A stretch of 38,722 nucleotides of DNA from Gymnopus androsaceus JB14. Its lineage: Eukaryota; Basidiomycota; Agaricomycetes; Agaricales; Omphalotaceae. The stretch's first letter is position 1, and every line of letters starts with the position of its first letter. The DNA lies in NCBI GenBank assembly GCA_009733575.1, contig ML769875.1:1-38722 (forward strand), given 5' to 3'. Shown piece after piece: positions 10,656-20,561 of this stretch. Both the position numbers and the translations under genes were made by a program. The notes under the pieces were generated by a model. The model saw only the letters and a list, made by a program, of their open reading frames with translations, did no database searches and was not told where the DNA came from.

Positions 10656-12203
10656 CTAATATTCACCAAATTCTGTATACTTTCCTGACACAGCTAGTAC
10701 CTCTAAGTCAAGATCCTCCTCTTCATCTTCCTCCTCTTTCTCCTCCTCCCCCTTCTCCTCTTCTCTGTTCATTCCCTCTTCTTCTGCTTCCGCTCCTTCC
10801 ACTGCTTCCGCCACTTTATTAACATCTTCATCAACCTCTACTTCCACCATATCATCTCCCCAAGCATCAGATCCTGAATCAGATTTGTGCCCATTACCCA
10901 CGGAAGGTGTGATCACAGCCTTTCCTCACTCCGCTGCTAGAAAGGGATCAATTTCTGCTGCTACACAACCCCCTCCTCTCTTACTCAAAGCCATTATAAA
11001 CAATCCATCATCATTCTGGGCCCACAAAAGAGAGAACTGGCTCTCCAGGCTCTCCCACACATCAGCTTGCTCATGTGCATATGCAAAAGCCCCCTCTGCA
11101 TGTGCTCCAGTAAAAACCTTGACAACTGCCTTGGTCCGCCAGTATGAAGCCTTCCACTGCAGGAAAACCAGCATTCTCTGCATTTCCTCTTCCAAGATCA
11201 AAATCTCCTCCTTCCAATGGCGCATCCTTGCATAGGCTTTACACCACTCTACTTGCAAACCTGGACTGGATATCAGTCAACAAATTCTGGATAACTGCAA
11301 AAAGAACCAACATACCTGCATGGAGAAGACCATCTGTGGCCATATCTGTGTTGTCCGAGGACAACTAGATCCAGGATACAGTTCTGTATCCTTCACCTTT
11401 ATTTCCTTCCTTCTCCTTGCTTCGGCTGTCTTCCAAATCTTCCTTGTCTGAACCAGATGCATCTCCCTGTTCCAGATGATGTTTTGAGTGGAGAAGACTG
11501 GCCTCTAATGATTCAGCTTGCCAGCAACAGCGCTTTGCATTATCAATCTTCTCCTTGGAGATATGCGTACTATCCTCAACATCCTGCATGGTCTGGACAT
11601 CCTTCTCTTGCAGCTCATACCATGCTACCTTTCCCTTCATTCCTCCTGCCAGAGCAAGTAGCGCCCTCCATGCTGCCTGATACTGGAGCTTAGATAACTT
11701 GATCTTCCACTCATGCCTATCCATCCGGGCATGGGCTCGAGTAGTTAGACTTCTTATACGTGTGCAGGCGGGATTTGACTAACAGATCATTCCAGAGATG
11801 ATCTAAGGCATCCTGACACTGTTCCTTGCAAAGTCACTTCTCCAAAGTTCTGAGATTTTCCAAAGATATAGTATTTGGCAAAGAAGAAGGAAGGAGGAGT
11901 GGCATCTGCTCTGGTAGGAGAGGCTTCTTGGATGCAAGGATATCAGGATGAATGGCAAGAGCTTGCAATGCCGAGGGACTATGTTTTGCTTGTAGAGTGC
12001 AGAGCCTCGTAATCTTGCATGTGAGCCTATTCCGTGCTTCAGAGAGCTGTGCAGTTTGGTGAGGTGTTGGGTTGCGTAGAGCTACTAGATCCACCTGCAA
12101 TTGCTGTCTAAATTGGAAATCATCAGCGAACACCTTCTCAAACCCCAACACATGACACGTACTGGTGTTCCTCAACTTCTAGTCCAGTTAATAAGAACTC
12201 CAC
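10656..12203 (-). pseudogene. KDZ transposase, C-terminal relic
   Basis: Read on the minus strand from 12203 down, the frames match the C-terminal region of Kyakuja-Dileera-Zisupton transposases of basidiomycetes. Seen in order are a helical Gln/Leu-rich segment, LLPSSLP, KLSKLQYQAAWRALLALAGG, VAWYELQEKDVQTMQD, a Lys/Glu-rich linker, VSWI, then VEWCKAYARMRHWKEE and LEEEMQRMLVFLQWKA. An acidic tail follows. A TAG at 11365-11367 replaces the Trp expected after VSWI. An intron-like gap (GTATGTTGG to CCAG) precedes VEWCKAYAR. The catalytic N-terminal portion is missing, cut by the LTR at 12204. Its other end lies near the truncated Gypsy RT, so KDZ probably inserted into the Gypsy element first. 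Assignment is from recalled family motifs. Confidence 0.7.
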
Positions 12204-13142
12204 TGATATGCCAATTTTTCGGATAAGGCTAGAACTGTGCAGAACCAATAATCCTAGGTTCTGTTTGTAACAAAAACACGGTCAATAAGAGAACTATAGT
12301 GAGCCCAAGTTAATAGTTAAAATCTACCAAGGACCTATTCTACTCAAGAGGTTGCAGAGTAACGGTACGTGCAATGGTACCATACTTAACTTTGTGAATG
12401 CGCCTTGATCAAAGTCCTATGCGTGGTATGGTGTAGCGAGGCAAGCTTGTTGGATAACAAGTTGCTGACCGAGGCAGATAAATGAGCCCACATACCAGTT
12501 ATACTAGGCTAGGTCATTGAAGGATATACCCAAGGGATCGAAGTCGTAAACAAGGCATCGCTTCCGTGATTAGCTCACCAAGGAGTCTACACAACACTCA
12601 AGTTTATTAAACGAAGCAAGGTGGACTGAAATGAGGAAGTACCATAACGGGTGCCCTCAAAGTTGACGCTCGTTGGAAAGCGCCCAGGCAGATCGCCGCG
12701 GCAATCCAATACGGCCACATAACCCACTTGCTGTAGCTACTTCTAGAGCACGGAAGGACCAAGGAGCGTTTCTATCTGAGCCTTAGCGTTTTACCAAGAT
12801 CCATATGCTACCATGCATCTAGACTCGAGACCACGTGGAACTAGAGATAATAACCAGTCTCCCATTGGCAAGGAAAAACATAGAAATACTTCCGAGGGCT
12901 GTTCTGCTAAAGGAACTGGCGAGCCTTGTAAAAAGGCAAATGACTCGAGTCGATTTGGACCAAAAATCCCAAAAGTCGACCCAATCAAGGAAGACAAACA
13001 AACGAGGCAGGGAAACATTGAGGCAAAACCATAGTATACATGCATAGATGGATATTATTTATCTTTTCCTATTTTACTTACTCTGTTTCATCCTATCTCG
13101 CTCAGTTTCTCTCATTTTCCTATTTTATTATATCTCGCTCAG

Positions 13143-13150
13143 TATATAAG
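13143..13150 (+). promoter_or_regulatory. TATA box of the 2-kb LTR
   Basis: TATATAAG, conserved in the inverted LTR copy (minus strand near 19272-19279). It lies about 1.05 kb before the LTR end, leaving a long putative R-U5/leader. Confidence 0.5.
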
Positions 13151-13659
13151 GGTAGCTATTCTATCTCGGAATAACAAGTTAGACTTGATACCTGAAATGC
13201 AGTTCTATCTTAGAACCTGTAGTGATTCGTACACGCTCAGACGTGTCTGCATCATCCTCTACAACCTTTGAAACAGGTGGCCTTCTTGTAACCTCAATAA
13301 TACTGAGGCTGTTCATTCTACTTCCCGGCTATTAAGTCAAGCATTCCTGGTTTTCATCTCGAAGTGAGGTCACATCAGTCTTAGGACCGCAGGTGGAGCC
13401 TAACATGCACACCTTGACAAGCCCGTTGTTGATTAGGAAGGTCTTGGACCCAAGTGTCGGCTTGGTCTAGTTTTAGGGAGGAAGCTTCTTGGAGTGTTAC
13501 CTAGCTTTACCAACAGATTCTACCCCTTGCCCGCTCTTCACTGAGTGTGTTAAAAAACGCCTACTCAAGTGACTTGCGTGGCGGTTGTATAAGCTTGTTA
13601 GGTAACTCGCAGGTTTCCCTGAGAGTTGGAGTATCATTGCGCGGTGATGTAAAGGCTCC

Positions 13660-13960
13660 CGAGATACGCTAAGTTGTTTGTTGAGTCGGCGTACTTGACC
13701 CGTGCCTCGGTGTTTGTGCAGATACACAAAGTCGTTTGTTGAGTCGGCGTACTTGACCCGTGCCTCGGTGTTCGTGCGGATACGCAAAGTTGTTTGTTGA
13801 GTCGGCGTACTTGACCTGTGCCTCGGTGTTTGTGCGGATACACAAAGTTGTTTGTTGAGTCGGCGTACTTGACCCGTGCCTCGGTGTTCGTGCAGATATG
13901 CAAAGTCGTTTGTTGAGTCGGCATACTTGACCTGTGCTTTGGTGTTTGCTTTCCCCTCAA
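13660..13960 (+). repeat. 58-bp tandem repeat inside the 2-kb LTR, five copies
   Basis: GAGTCGGCGTACTTGACC recurs at 13683, 13741, 13799, 13857 and 13915, a constant 58-bp spacing. The inverted LTR copy near 18650-18760 keeps only about two units, which explains most of the length difference between the two LTRs (1997 versus 1833 bp). Confidence 0.9.
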
Positions 13961-14202
13961 TTAGTTCAGCGTGTTGTCGTATGTTAGTTGGCTTTTCAAA
14001 ACCTCCCTCCAAATATAAACCTTGTTCATATTGCACTCTCTGTGCCAACTGTCAAGTGCTTTTCTCTTCAAATCAATTAGTAGTCGAGGGAACCTTTGAC
14101 AACCTCCTTCCTTGCATTAAATTAAACCTTTTGGATTGAATCTGATTGGGGTGATTGTTGTTTGGTTGGTTTTCATACCCAGCACAAATCTAACTCATCA
14201 TC

Positions 14203-14219
14203 TGGAGCCCACCACGAGG
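14203..14219 (+). promoter_or_regulatory. Candidate tRNA primer-binding site
   Basis: TGGAGCCCACCACGAGG begins two bases after the LTR end. It starts with the TGG expected to pair with a tRNA CCA end. I cannot say which tRNA matches. Confidence 0.5.
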
Positions 14220-14263
14220 GGAGCTACTTTTGATTGAAAAAAAACTATTAAGCACAAGTAACT

Positions 14264-15525
14264 GTTGATCAGTCAGTGCGCTAAAAGGATTCACCATTGC
14301 AGTCAAAATTTCTGGCTCATTGCATAATCCACCAGCTGGGAGACGTACATGTAACTCCAGCAAACAGCCACTACCGCCAATAGAAAATCCCAACGCGCTA
14401 CTGAAAAGGAAGCCAAAGGTACCTTTGTACCCACAGCCACCCTCTCCGCAGACGCCCGAGGACAGAACTACAGTGAGAGTAGCACTGCGAGCTCCTCATT
14501 CAATTCAAACTTTCTCATCAACTAGACCTTCACCTGTGCCCGAGGAAGAGCATAACAGCCCGTCCTTAGTGACTATAGAGGAAGTTCTTGCTAGTTGAGC
14601 AGAATCATCTACGAGTCGAGCCCCGCGTTCACCAAAAGGGAATTCATCTCGGAATAAACTAACAGATGAACCATCAGATGATGAAGAGTTTCAAACACCT
14701 ATCATCGAGACAAGACCCACTGAGCAAGTCCCACAAAGACAAACTCAAACCCCACAAACTACAAGAATGTCTATACCTATGACAATCAGTAACATTAAAG
14801 TTCAGCTCACGCTGGGAGCCGTGCTTGAACTACGAAATGACAAGCTCCCGAGCATTCATAAAAAGGCCCTGGCCGAGTTCAACGGTGATAAGCCTGCGAA
14901 TTTGTTGGCATGGCTAGCCGCTTGCGAAGCACTCTTTGCATTGAATAAAATCACAGAGGATACTGCCAAAAAGTTCCTTGCTGTGAGTTGGATGTTGTAC
15001 ACAACACAGCTCGAATGGAAGGACAATCCTATTGCGACTAGTGCAACAACTACATGGGAAGAATTCCAACAAATGTTGAAGAAAGGCTACCCTGAGACCG
15101 CGAGTGAAGAAATAGGATCAAAACAGAGAATCGAGAAGTTAGTAAAGAGTGTTGGAATCATATATAGGAACAAGTTGCAGAAGATCCAGATGTTCATTAG
15201 GGCTTTTAGTATCGAGGCATATAAACTCATGAGTGGGCCGCAGCCTGTACTCTCGAATAACGAGGCAGTACGATGGTTCCTCACGGCGTTTGATGGTTCC
15301 TTCGTGAATACCATTCTCGACAAAGCTGAAGTAGATCCGCTGAATAAAGTTGATCGAAGGGAAGATGATCCTTTTACTTTGAAGGAAATCATCGACTCTG
15401 CTGAGAAACAAGCAAGATTGTGGAAGGGTTATTCTATGTCGTTGATCTCGACAAGCGAACCTGCTGTTGCAGCCACGGTGTATAACCCTGATGTAGTCAC
15501 ACAGGCACCTGTAGCAGCTACCTGA
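14264..15525 (+). pseudogene. Gag of the 2-kb-LTR element, truncated
   Basis: A single frame runs from just after the primer-binding site to 15525. The first part is Pro/Ser-rich (QPLPPIENPNALLKRKPK, VPLYPQPPSPQTPED). The second half is a helical capsid-like region (ALAEFNGDKPANLLAWLAAC, EEFQQMLKKGYPE, RWFLTAFDGSF) typical of retrotransposon Gag, which packages element RNA. One in-frame TGA at 14596-14598 splits it, at a spot compatible with a former CGA Arg codon. The first in-frame ATG in the intact half is at 14767. The gene ends at the minisatellite at 15527; no zinc knuckle, protease or polymerase follows. Start codon uncertain. Confidence 0.7.
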
Positions 15526-15526
15526 T

Positions 15527-15927
15527 ACATGTTGCATGGAATCCATGCACTCGTAAAAATAGTAGTGTATGGATTCCATGCATGTCGCATGGAATCCATG
15601 CACTAGTAAAAATGGTAGTGTAAGGATTCCATATGTGTCGCATGGAATCCATGCACTAGTGAAAATAGTAGTGTATGGATTCCATACGTGCCGCATGGAA
15701 TCCATGCACTAGGAAAAATAATAGTGTATGGATTCCATACATCTTGCATGGAATCCATGCACTGAAAAATAGTAGTGTATGGATTCCATGCATGTTGCAT
15801 GGAATCCATGCACTATAAAAATAGTAGTGTATGGATTCCATTCCATGCCATGTTGCATGGAATCCATGCACTAGTAAAAATAGTAGTGTATGGATTCCAT
15901 ACATGTCGCATGGAATCCATGCACTTG
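15527..15927 (-). repeat. 53-bp minisatellite array, reverse orientation, about 7 copies
   Basis: These are the same units as at 643-2260 but on the minus strand: GGAATCCATGCACTAGTAAAAATAGTAGTGTATGGATTCC. Copies are more diverged (CATGTTGC, CATGTCGC, TACGTGCCGC variants). The left end abuts the truncated gag; the right end runs into the palindrome arm. Confidence 0.9.
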
Positions 15928-17852
15928 TCACCTGATGTTACCCCTTGATGGTAACATTACATGCAATTGATAGGATTATCTCTGCTATGTAAAGATAGCA
16001 TTAAGAGCAATAGGATAGATAGAGCGAGATACCTGTAAAGTACTCGTAAATTTACTAATGAGTTCACTGAGGGTAAGACTTGCTGCGTGGGTTCAAACCC
16101 CAGTAGTAATAGATAATTTATATAGGTACGTGAAGATGCCTTTGGATCCCGGAAATCATGACTGACTCCCTGCCGAAGTCATCAACGTCACTACCAATCA
16201 TATGCATATGCCTCCCGCTCATTGATCCCACCTCCCTGCTCTCTCCCCGCCTCCCACCTCCCTGCCCATTAACCAGATTTTTATTTTATTTACTTTAAAA
16301 ATTAGATACACTGTAAGATATATATAGTAATGTCTATCGAGTTAATGAATAGTCCACATAACCCAACTACAAGCCATGAGATACATGGTTATACAAAAAA
16401 AAAAACTTCAACTGACATGATTATAAAGCTCCGCAACATGATAATATATGTTATATATGTAATCTCGACGCAGGAACTCAATTTATAAACATTTGTTGTT
16501 GCTGAAATGAACGTTTGACGATGTCCGGAAATGCGGTCCGTTGGCACTAAGCCGGCGCTTAGCTCATGCTCATCGTTCGAAGTGATGAGTTCAAGCGGTC
16601 AGATGAGGCTGGATATCTCTCGGAACCATCGGGAATCAATATGCGCAGTGTACCCCACCTTCTGCGCATTTTGGAATATTAGTTCAACCATTCACGCCAT
16701 TGCTATTCTACGATATGTCATCTAGACACTGAGCTCATTGTATGAACAATGGGCTTGAGGGAGGAGGTGAAATAGGTGACATCCCAAACCTAGGTAGCAT
16801 ACTATATACATGTATTACTATCTTATGTGGTAAAATAACATCAAAAGAATGTAAGTCAAGGTTGTATATTATGTTGAGGTAGGTTTGTTAACGGATGCAG
16901 TATCCGAACTGCAATGAAACTTGATACAATGCCTTTAAGTTTTCCGGTAAGCCCAATTTCATAGTATATGAGTCTATTGCATTGCTAGATCACAATATCA
17001 GAGTTTTACATTACAAAACCTTCTGGTTCCTCCTCGAGTCCGCTGTTTCTCAAGTTTTGAGAGGAACCGGTCCACAAAACGATGATTTTCACATTCATTC
17101 ACCGTTAAATATATGCGGTAACACCCGGTGTACCTATGGGGAACAGTATAAGTGCATTTCCGATGGTTCCGAGAGATATCCAGCCTCAACTGACCTCTCG
17201 AACTCATCATTTCGAACAATGAGCATGAGCTAAGCGCTGGCTTAGTGCCAACGGAGCGCATTTCCGGACATCGTCAAACATTCATTTCAGCAACAACGAG
17301 TGTTTATAAATTGATTTCCTGTGTCGAGATTACATATATAACATATATTATCATGTTGCGGAGCTTTATAATCATGTCAGTCGAAGTTTTTTTTTTTGTA
17401 TAACCGTGTATCTCATGGCTTGTAGTTGGGTTATGTGGGCTATTCATTAACTCGATAGACATTACTATATATATATCTTCCAGTGTATCTAATTTTTAAA
17501 GTAAACAAAATAAAAATCTGGTTAATGGGCGGGAGGCGGGAGGCGGGGAGAGAAGGATCAATGAGCGGGAGGCATATGCATATGATTGGTAGTGACATTG
17601 ATTGACTTCGGCAGGGAGTCGGTCATGATTTCCGGGATCCAAAGGTGTCTTCACGTACCTATATAAATTATCTATCACTACTGGGGTTCGAACCCATGCA
17701 CCAAGTCTTACCCTCAGTGAACTCATGAGTAAATTTACTAGTACTTACAGGTCGCTATATCTATCCTATTAATCTTAACGCTATCTTGACATAGCAGAGA
17801 TAATCCTATCAATTGTATGTAATGTTACCATCAAGGGGTAATATCAGGTGAC
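15928..17852. mobile_element. 1.9-kb palindromic (foldback) element
   Basis: Two arms of roughly 700 bp (about 15928-16640 and 17160-17852) are inverted copies with modest divergence. Examples are CACCTGATGTTACCCC against GGGGTAATATCAGGTG, and GACGATGTCCGGAAATGCG against its complement near 17258-17276. The ~520-bp centre is unique and has no protein I recognise. Minisatellite units flank both sides and point outward, so the symmetry extends past the arms to 15527 and 18375. Each arm carries a T-arm-like hairpin around GGGTTCGAACCCC (16090s and, on the minus strand, 17680s). No transposase is seen. Confidence 0.8.
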
Positions 17853-18375
17853 AAGTGCATGGATTCCATGCAACATGCATGGAATCCTTATACTACTATT
17901 TTTACGAGTGCATGGATTCCATGCGACATGCATGGAATCCATACACCACTATTTTTACTAGTACATGGATTCCATGCAACATGCATGGAATCCATACACC
18001 ACTATTTTTACAAGTGCATGGATTCCATGCAACATGCATGGAATCCATACACCACTATTTTTACTAGTACATGGATTCCATGCAACATGCATGGAATCCA
18101 TACACTACTATTTTTACTAGTGCATGGATTCCATGCAACATGCATGGAATCCATACACCACTATTTTTACGAGTGCATGGAATCCATGCAACATGCATGG
18201 AATCCATACACTACTATTTTTACTAGTGCATGGATTCCATGCAACACGTATGGAATCCATACACTACTATTTTTACTAGTGCATGGATTCCATGCAACAC
18301 GTATGGAATCCATACACTACTATTTTTACTAGTGATCCATGCAACACGTATGGAATCATACACTACATCATGATC
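17853..18375 (+). repeat. 53-bp minisatellite array, forward orientation, about 9 copies
   Basis: Units read AGTGCATGGATTCCATGC, AACATGCATGGAATCC, then ACACTACTATTTTTAC. They mirror the reverse array at 15527-15927. The last units are degenerate (GTGATCCATGCAACACG) and end where the inverted LTR begins. Confidence 0.9.
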
Positions 18376-18380
18376 AGCGA

Positions 18381-20213
18381 TGATGAGTTAGATTTGTGCT
18401 GGGTATGAAAACCAACCAAACAACAATCACCCCAATCAGATATAATCCAAAAGGTTTAATTTAATGCGAGGAAGGAGGTTGTCAAAGGTTCCCTCGACTA
18501 CTAATTGATTCGAAGAGAAAAGCACTTGACAGTTGACACAGATAGTGCGCAATGAACAAGGTTTTATATTTGGAGGGAGGTTTTGAAAAGCCAACTAACG
18601 TACGACGACGCGCTGAACTAATCGAGGGGAAAGCAAACACCAAAGCACGGGTCAAGTACGCCGACTCAACAAACGACTTTGCGTATCCGCGGTGAAACAC
18701 CAAAGCACGGTCAAACGCCGGTCAAGTACGCCGACTCAACAAACGACTTTGCGTATCTCGGGAGCCTTTACGTCGCCGCGCAATGATACTCCAACTCTCA
18801 GGGATTCCCGCGAGTTACCTAACAAGCTTATACAACCGCCGCGCAAGTCACTCGAGTAGGCGTTTTTAACACACTCAGCGAAGAGCGGGCAAGGGGTAGA
18901 ATCTGTTGGTAAAGCTAGGTAACACTCCGAGAAGCTTCCTCCCTAAAACTAGACCAAGCCGACAGTTGGGTCCAAGACCTTCCTAATCAACAACGGGCTC
19001 GTCGAGGTGTGCATGTTAGGCTCCACCTGCGGTCCTAAGACTGATGTGACCTCTCTTCGAGATGAAAACCAGGAATGCTCGACTTAATAGCCGGGAAGTA
19101 GAATGAACAGCCTCAGTATTATCGAGGTTACAAGAAGGCCACCTGTTTCAAAGGTTGTAGAGGACGATGCAGACACGTCTGAGCGTGTACAAATCACTAC
19201 AGGTCCTAAGATAGAACTGCATTTCAGGTATCAAGTCTAACTTGTCATTCCGAGATAGAATAGCTACCCTTTATATACTGAGCGAGATATATGAAAATAG
19301 GAAAATGAGAGAAACTGAGCGAGATAGGATGAAACAGAGTAAGTAAAATAGAAAAGATAAATAATGTCCATATATGCGTATATACTATGGTTTTGCCTCG
19401 ACGTTTTCCTGCCTTTGTTCGTTTGTCTTCCTCGATTGGGTTGACTTTTGGGATTTTGGTCCGAATCGACTCGAGTCATTTGCCTTTTTACAAGGCTCGC
19501 CAGTTCCTTTAGCAGAACAGCCCTCGGAAGTATTTCTATGTTTTTCCTTGCCAATGGGAGACTGGTTATTATCTCTAGTTCCACATGGTCTTGAGTCTAG
19601 ATGCCTGGTAGCATATGGATCTCGGTAAAACACTGAGGCTCGGATAGAAATACTCCTTGGTCCTTCCATGCTCTAGAAGTAGCTACAGCAAGTGGGTCAT
19701 GTGGCCGCGTTGGACTGCCGCGGCTATATGCCTGGGCGCTTTCCAGCGAGCGTCAACTTTGAGGACACCCGTTAGGGTACTTCCCCATCTCGGTCCACCT
19801 TGCTTTGTTTAATAAACTTGAGTGTCGTTTAGACTCCTCGGTGAGCTGATTGCGGAAGTGATGCCTCGTTAAGACTTCGATCCCTTGGGTATATCCTTCG
19901 ATGACCTAGCCTAGTATAACTGGTATGTGGGCTCGTTTATCTGCCTCGGTCAGCAACTTGTTATCCAACAAGCTTGCCTCGCTACACCATACCGCGCATA
20001 GGACTTTGATCGAGGCGCATTCACAAAGTTAAGTATGGTACCATTGCGCGTACCGTTACTCTGCAACCTCTTGGGTAGAATAGGTCCTCGGTAGATTTTA
20101 ACTATCAGCTCGGGCTCACTATAGTTCTCTTATTGACCGTGTTTTGTTACTAACAGAACCTAGGATTATTGGTTCTGCGCAGTTCTAGCCTTAGCCGAAA
20201 AATCGGCGTATCA
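18381..20213 (-). mobile_element. Solo 2-kb-type LTR, inverted, with 4-bp target duplication
   Basis: This is a full-length minus-strand copy of the LTR at 12204-14200: it starts TGATGAGTTAG, ends CGGCGTATCA and is 1833 bp. The same four bases, GCGA, lie immediately outside both ends (18377-18380 and 20214-20217), consistent with a target-site duplication. The sequence after it resumes the minisatellite (GCGACATGCATGGAATCC). No internal coding region accompanies it, so it looks like a solo LTR left by recombination after insertion into the minisatellite. Confidence 0.8.
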
Positions 20214-20453
20214 GCGACATGCATGGAATCCATACACTACTATTTTTACTGGTGCATGGATTCCATGCAACACGTATGGAATCCATACGCTACTATTTTT
20301 ACTAGTGCATGGATTCCATGCAACATGCATGGAATCCATACACTACTAAATTTCCCAGTGCATGGAATCCATACACTACTATATTTACTAGTGCATGGAA
20401 TCCATATCCAAAGGGTGCCAGAGGTCCTAGCTGTATGGATTCCAGGCAGGGCG
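20214..20453 (+). repeat. 53-bp minisatellite remnant, about 4 copies
   Basis: This resumes with GCGACATGCATGGAATCC immediately after the solo LTR. It shows three to four complete or shortened units, then a non-repeat piece and the GTATGGATTCCAGGCAGGG boxes that lead to the conserved 3' flank. Confidence 0.85.
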
Positions 20454-20536
20454 TATGGATTCCAGGCAGGGCCCCTGGATTTCCTGTGGATTTTGATCAT
20501 ATTAGTTACTGGATTGTTACACTTTGGACTATCTAA
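20454..20536 (+). other. Conserved 3' flank of the 53-bp minisatellite (copy 2)
   Basis: Nearly identical to 2261-2343, ending at the same CTAA. The sequence beyond it differs completely between the two copies (GAAGATATAAA there, CTAGTTACTTTT here), so the element end lies here. In this copy the flank abuts a Plavaka transposase frame about 25 bp downstream. Confidence 0.7.
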
Positions 20537-20561
20537 CTAGTTACTTTTCCTGGTAGACTGG

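Larger units (their letters stand above)
12204..14200 (+). mobile_element. 2.0-kb 5' LTR of a Gypsy-like element
   Basis: An inverted copy of the whole segment occurs at 18381-20213, which fixes both ends. It starts TGATATGCC and ends ACTCATCA, giving TG...CA termini with short TGAT/ATCA inverted tips. It contains a TATA box and an internal 58-bp tandem repeat. It is followed after two bases by a candidate primer-binding site and then by gag, the expected order for a 5' LTR. At about 2 kb it is unusually long. The 5' edge interrupts the KDZ relic. Confidence 0.85.

Noticed and set aside
13497..14048. Minus-strand frames with repeated VKYADSTND-type blocks
   Set aside because: They come from the 58-bp repeat inside the LTR, which has a clear non-coding identity and differs in copy number in the other LTR.
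12204..20213. The inverted LTR pair as terminal inverted repeats of one giant DNA transposon
   Set aside because: The left copy is followed by a primer-binding site and gag, and the right copy has its own GCGA duplication, so they fit two separate LTR-element insertions better.
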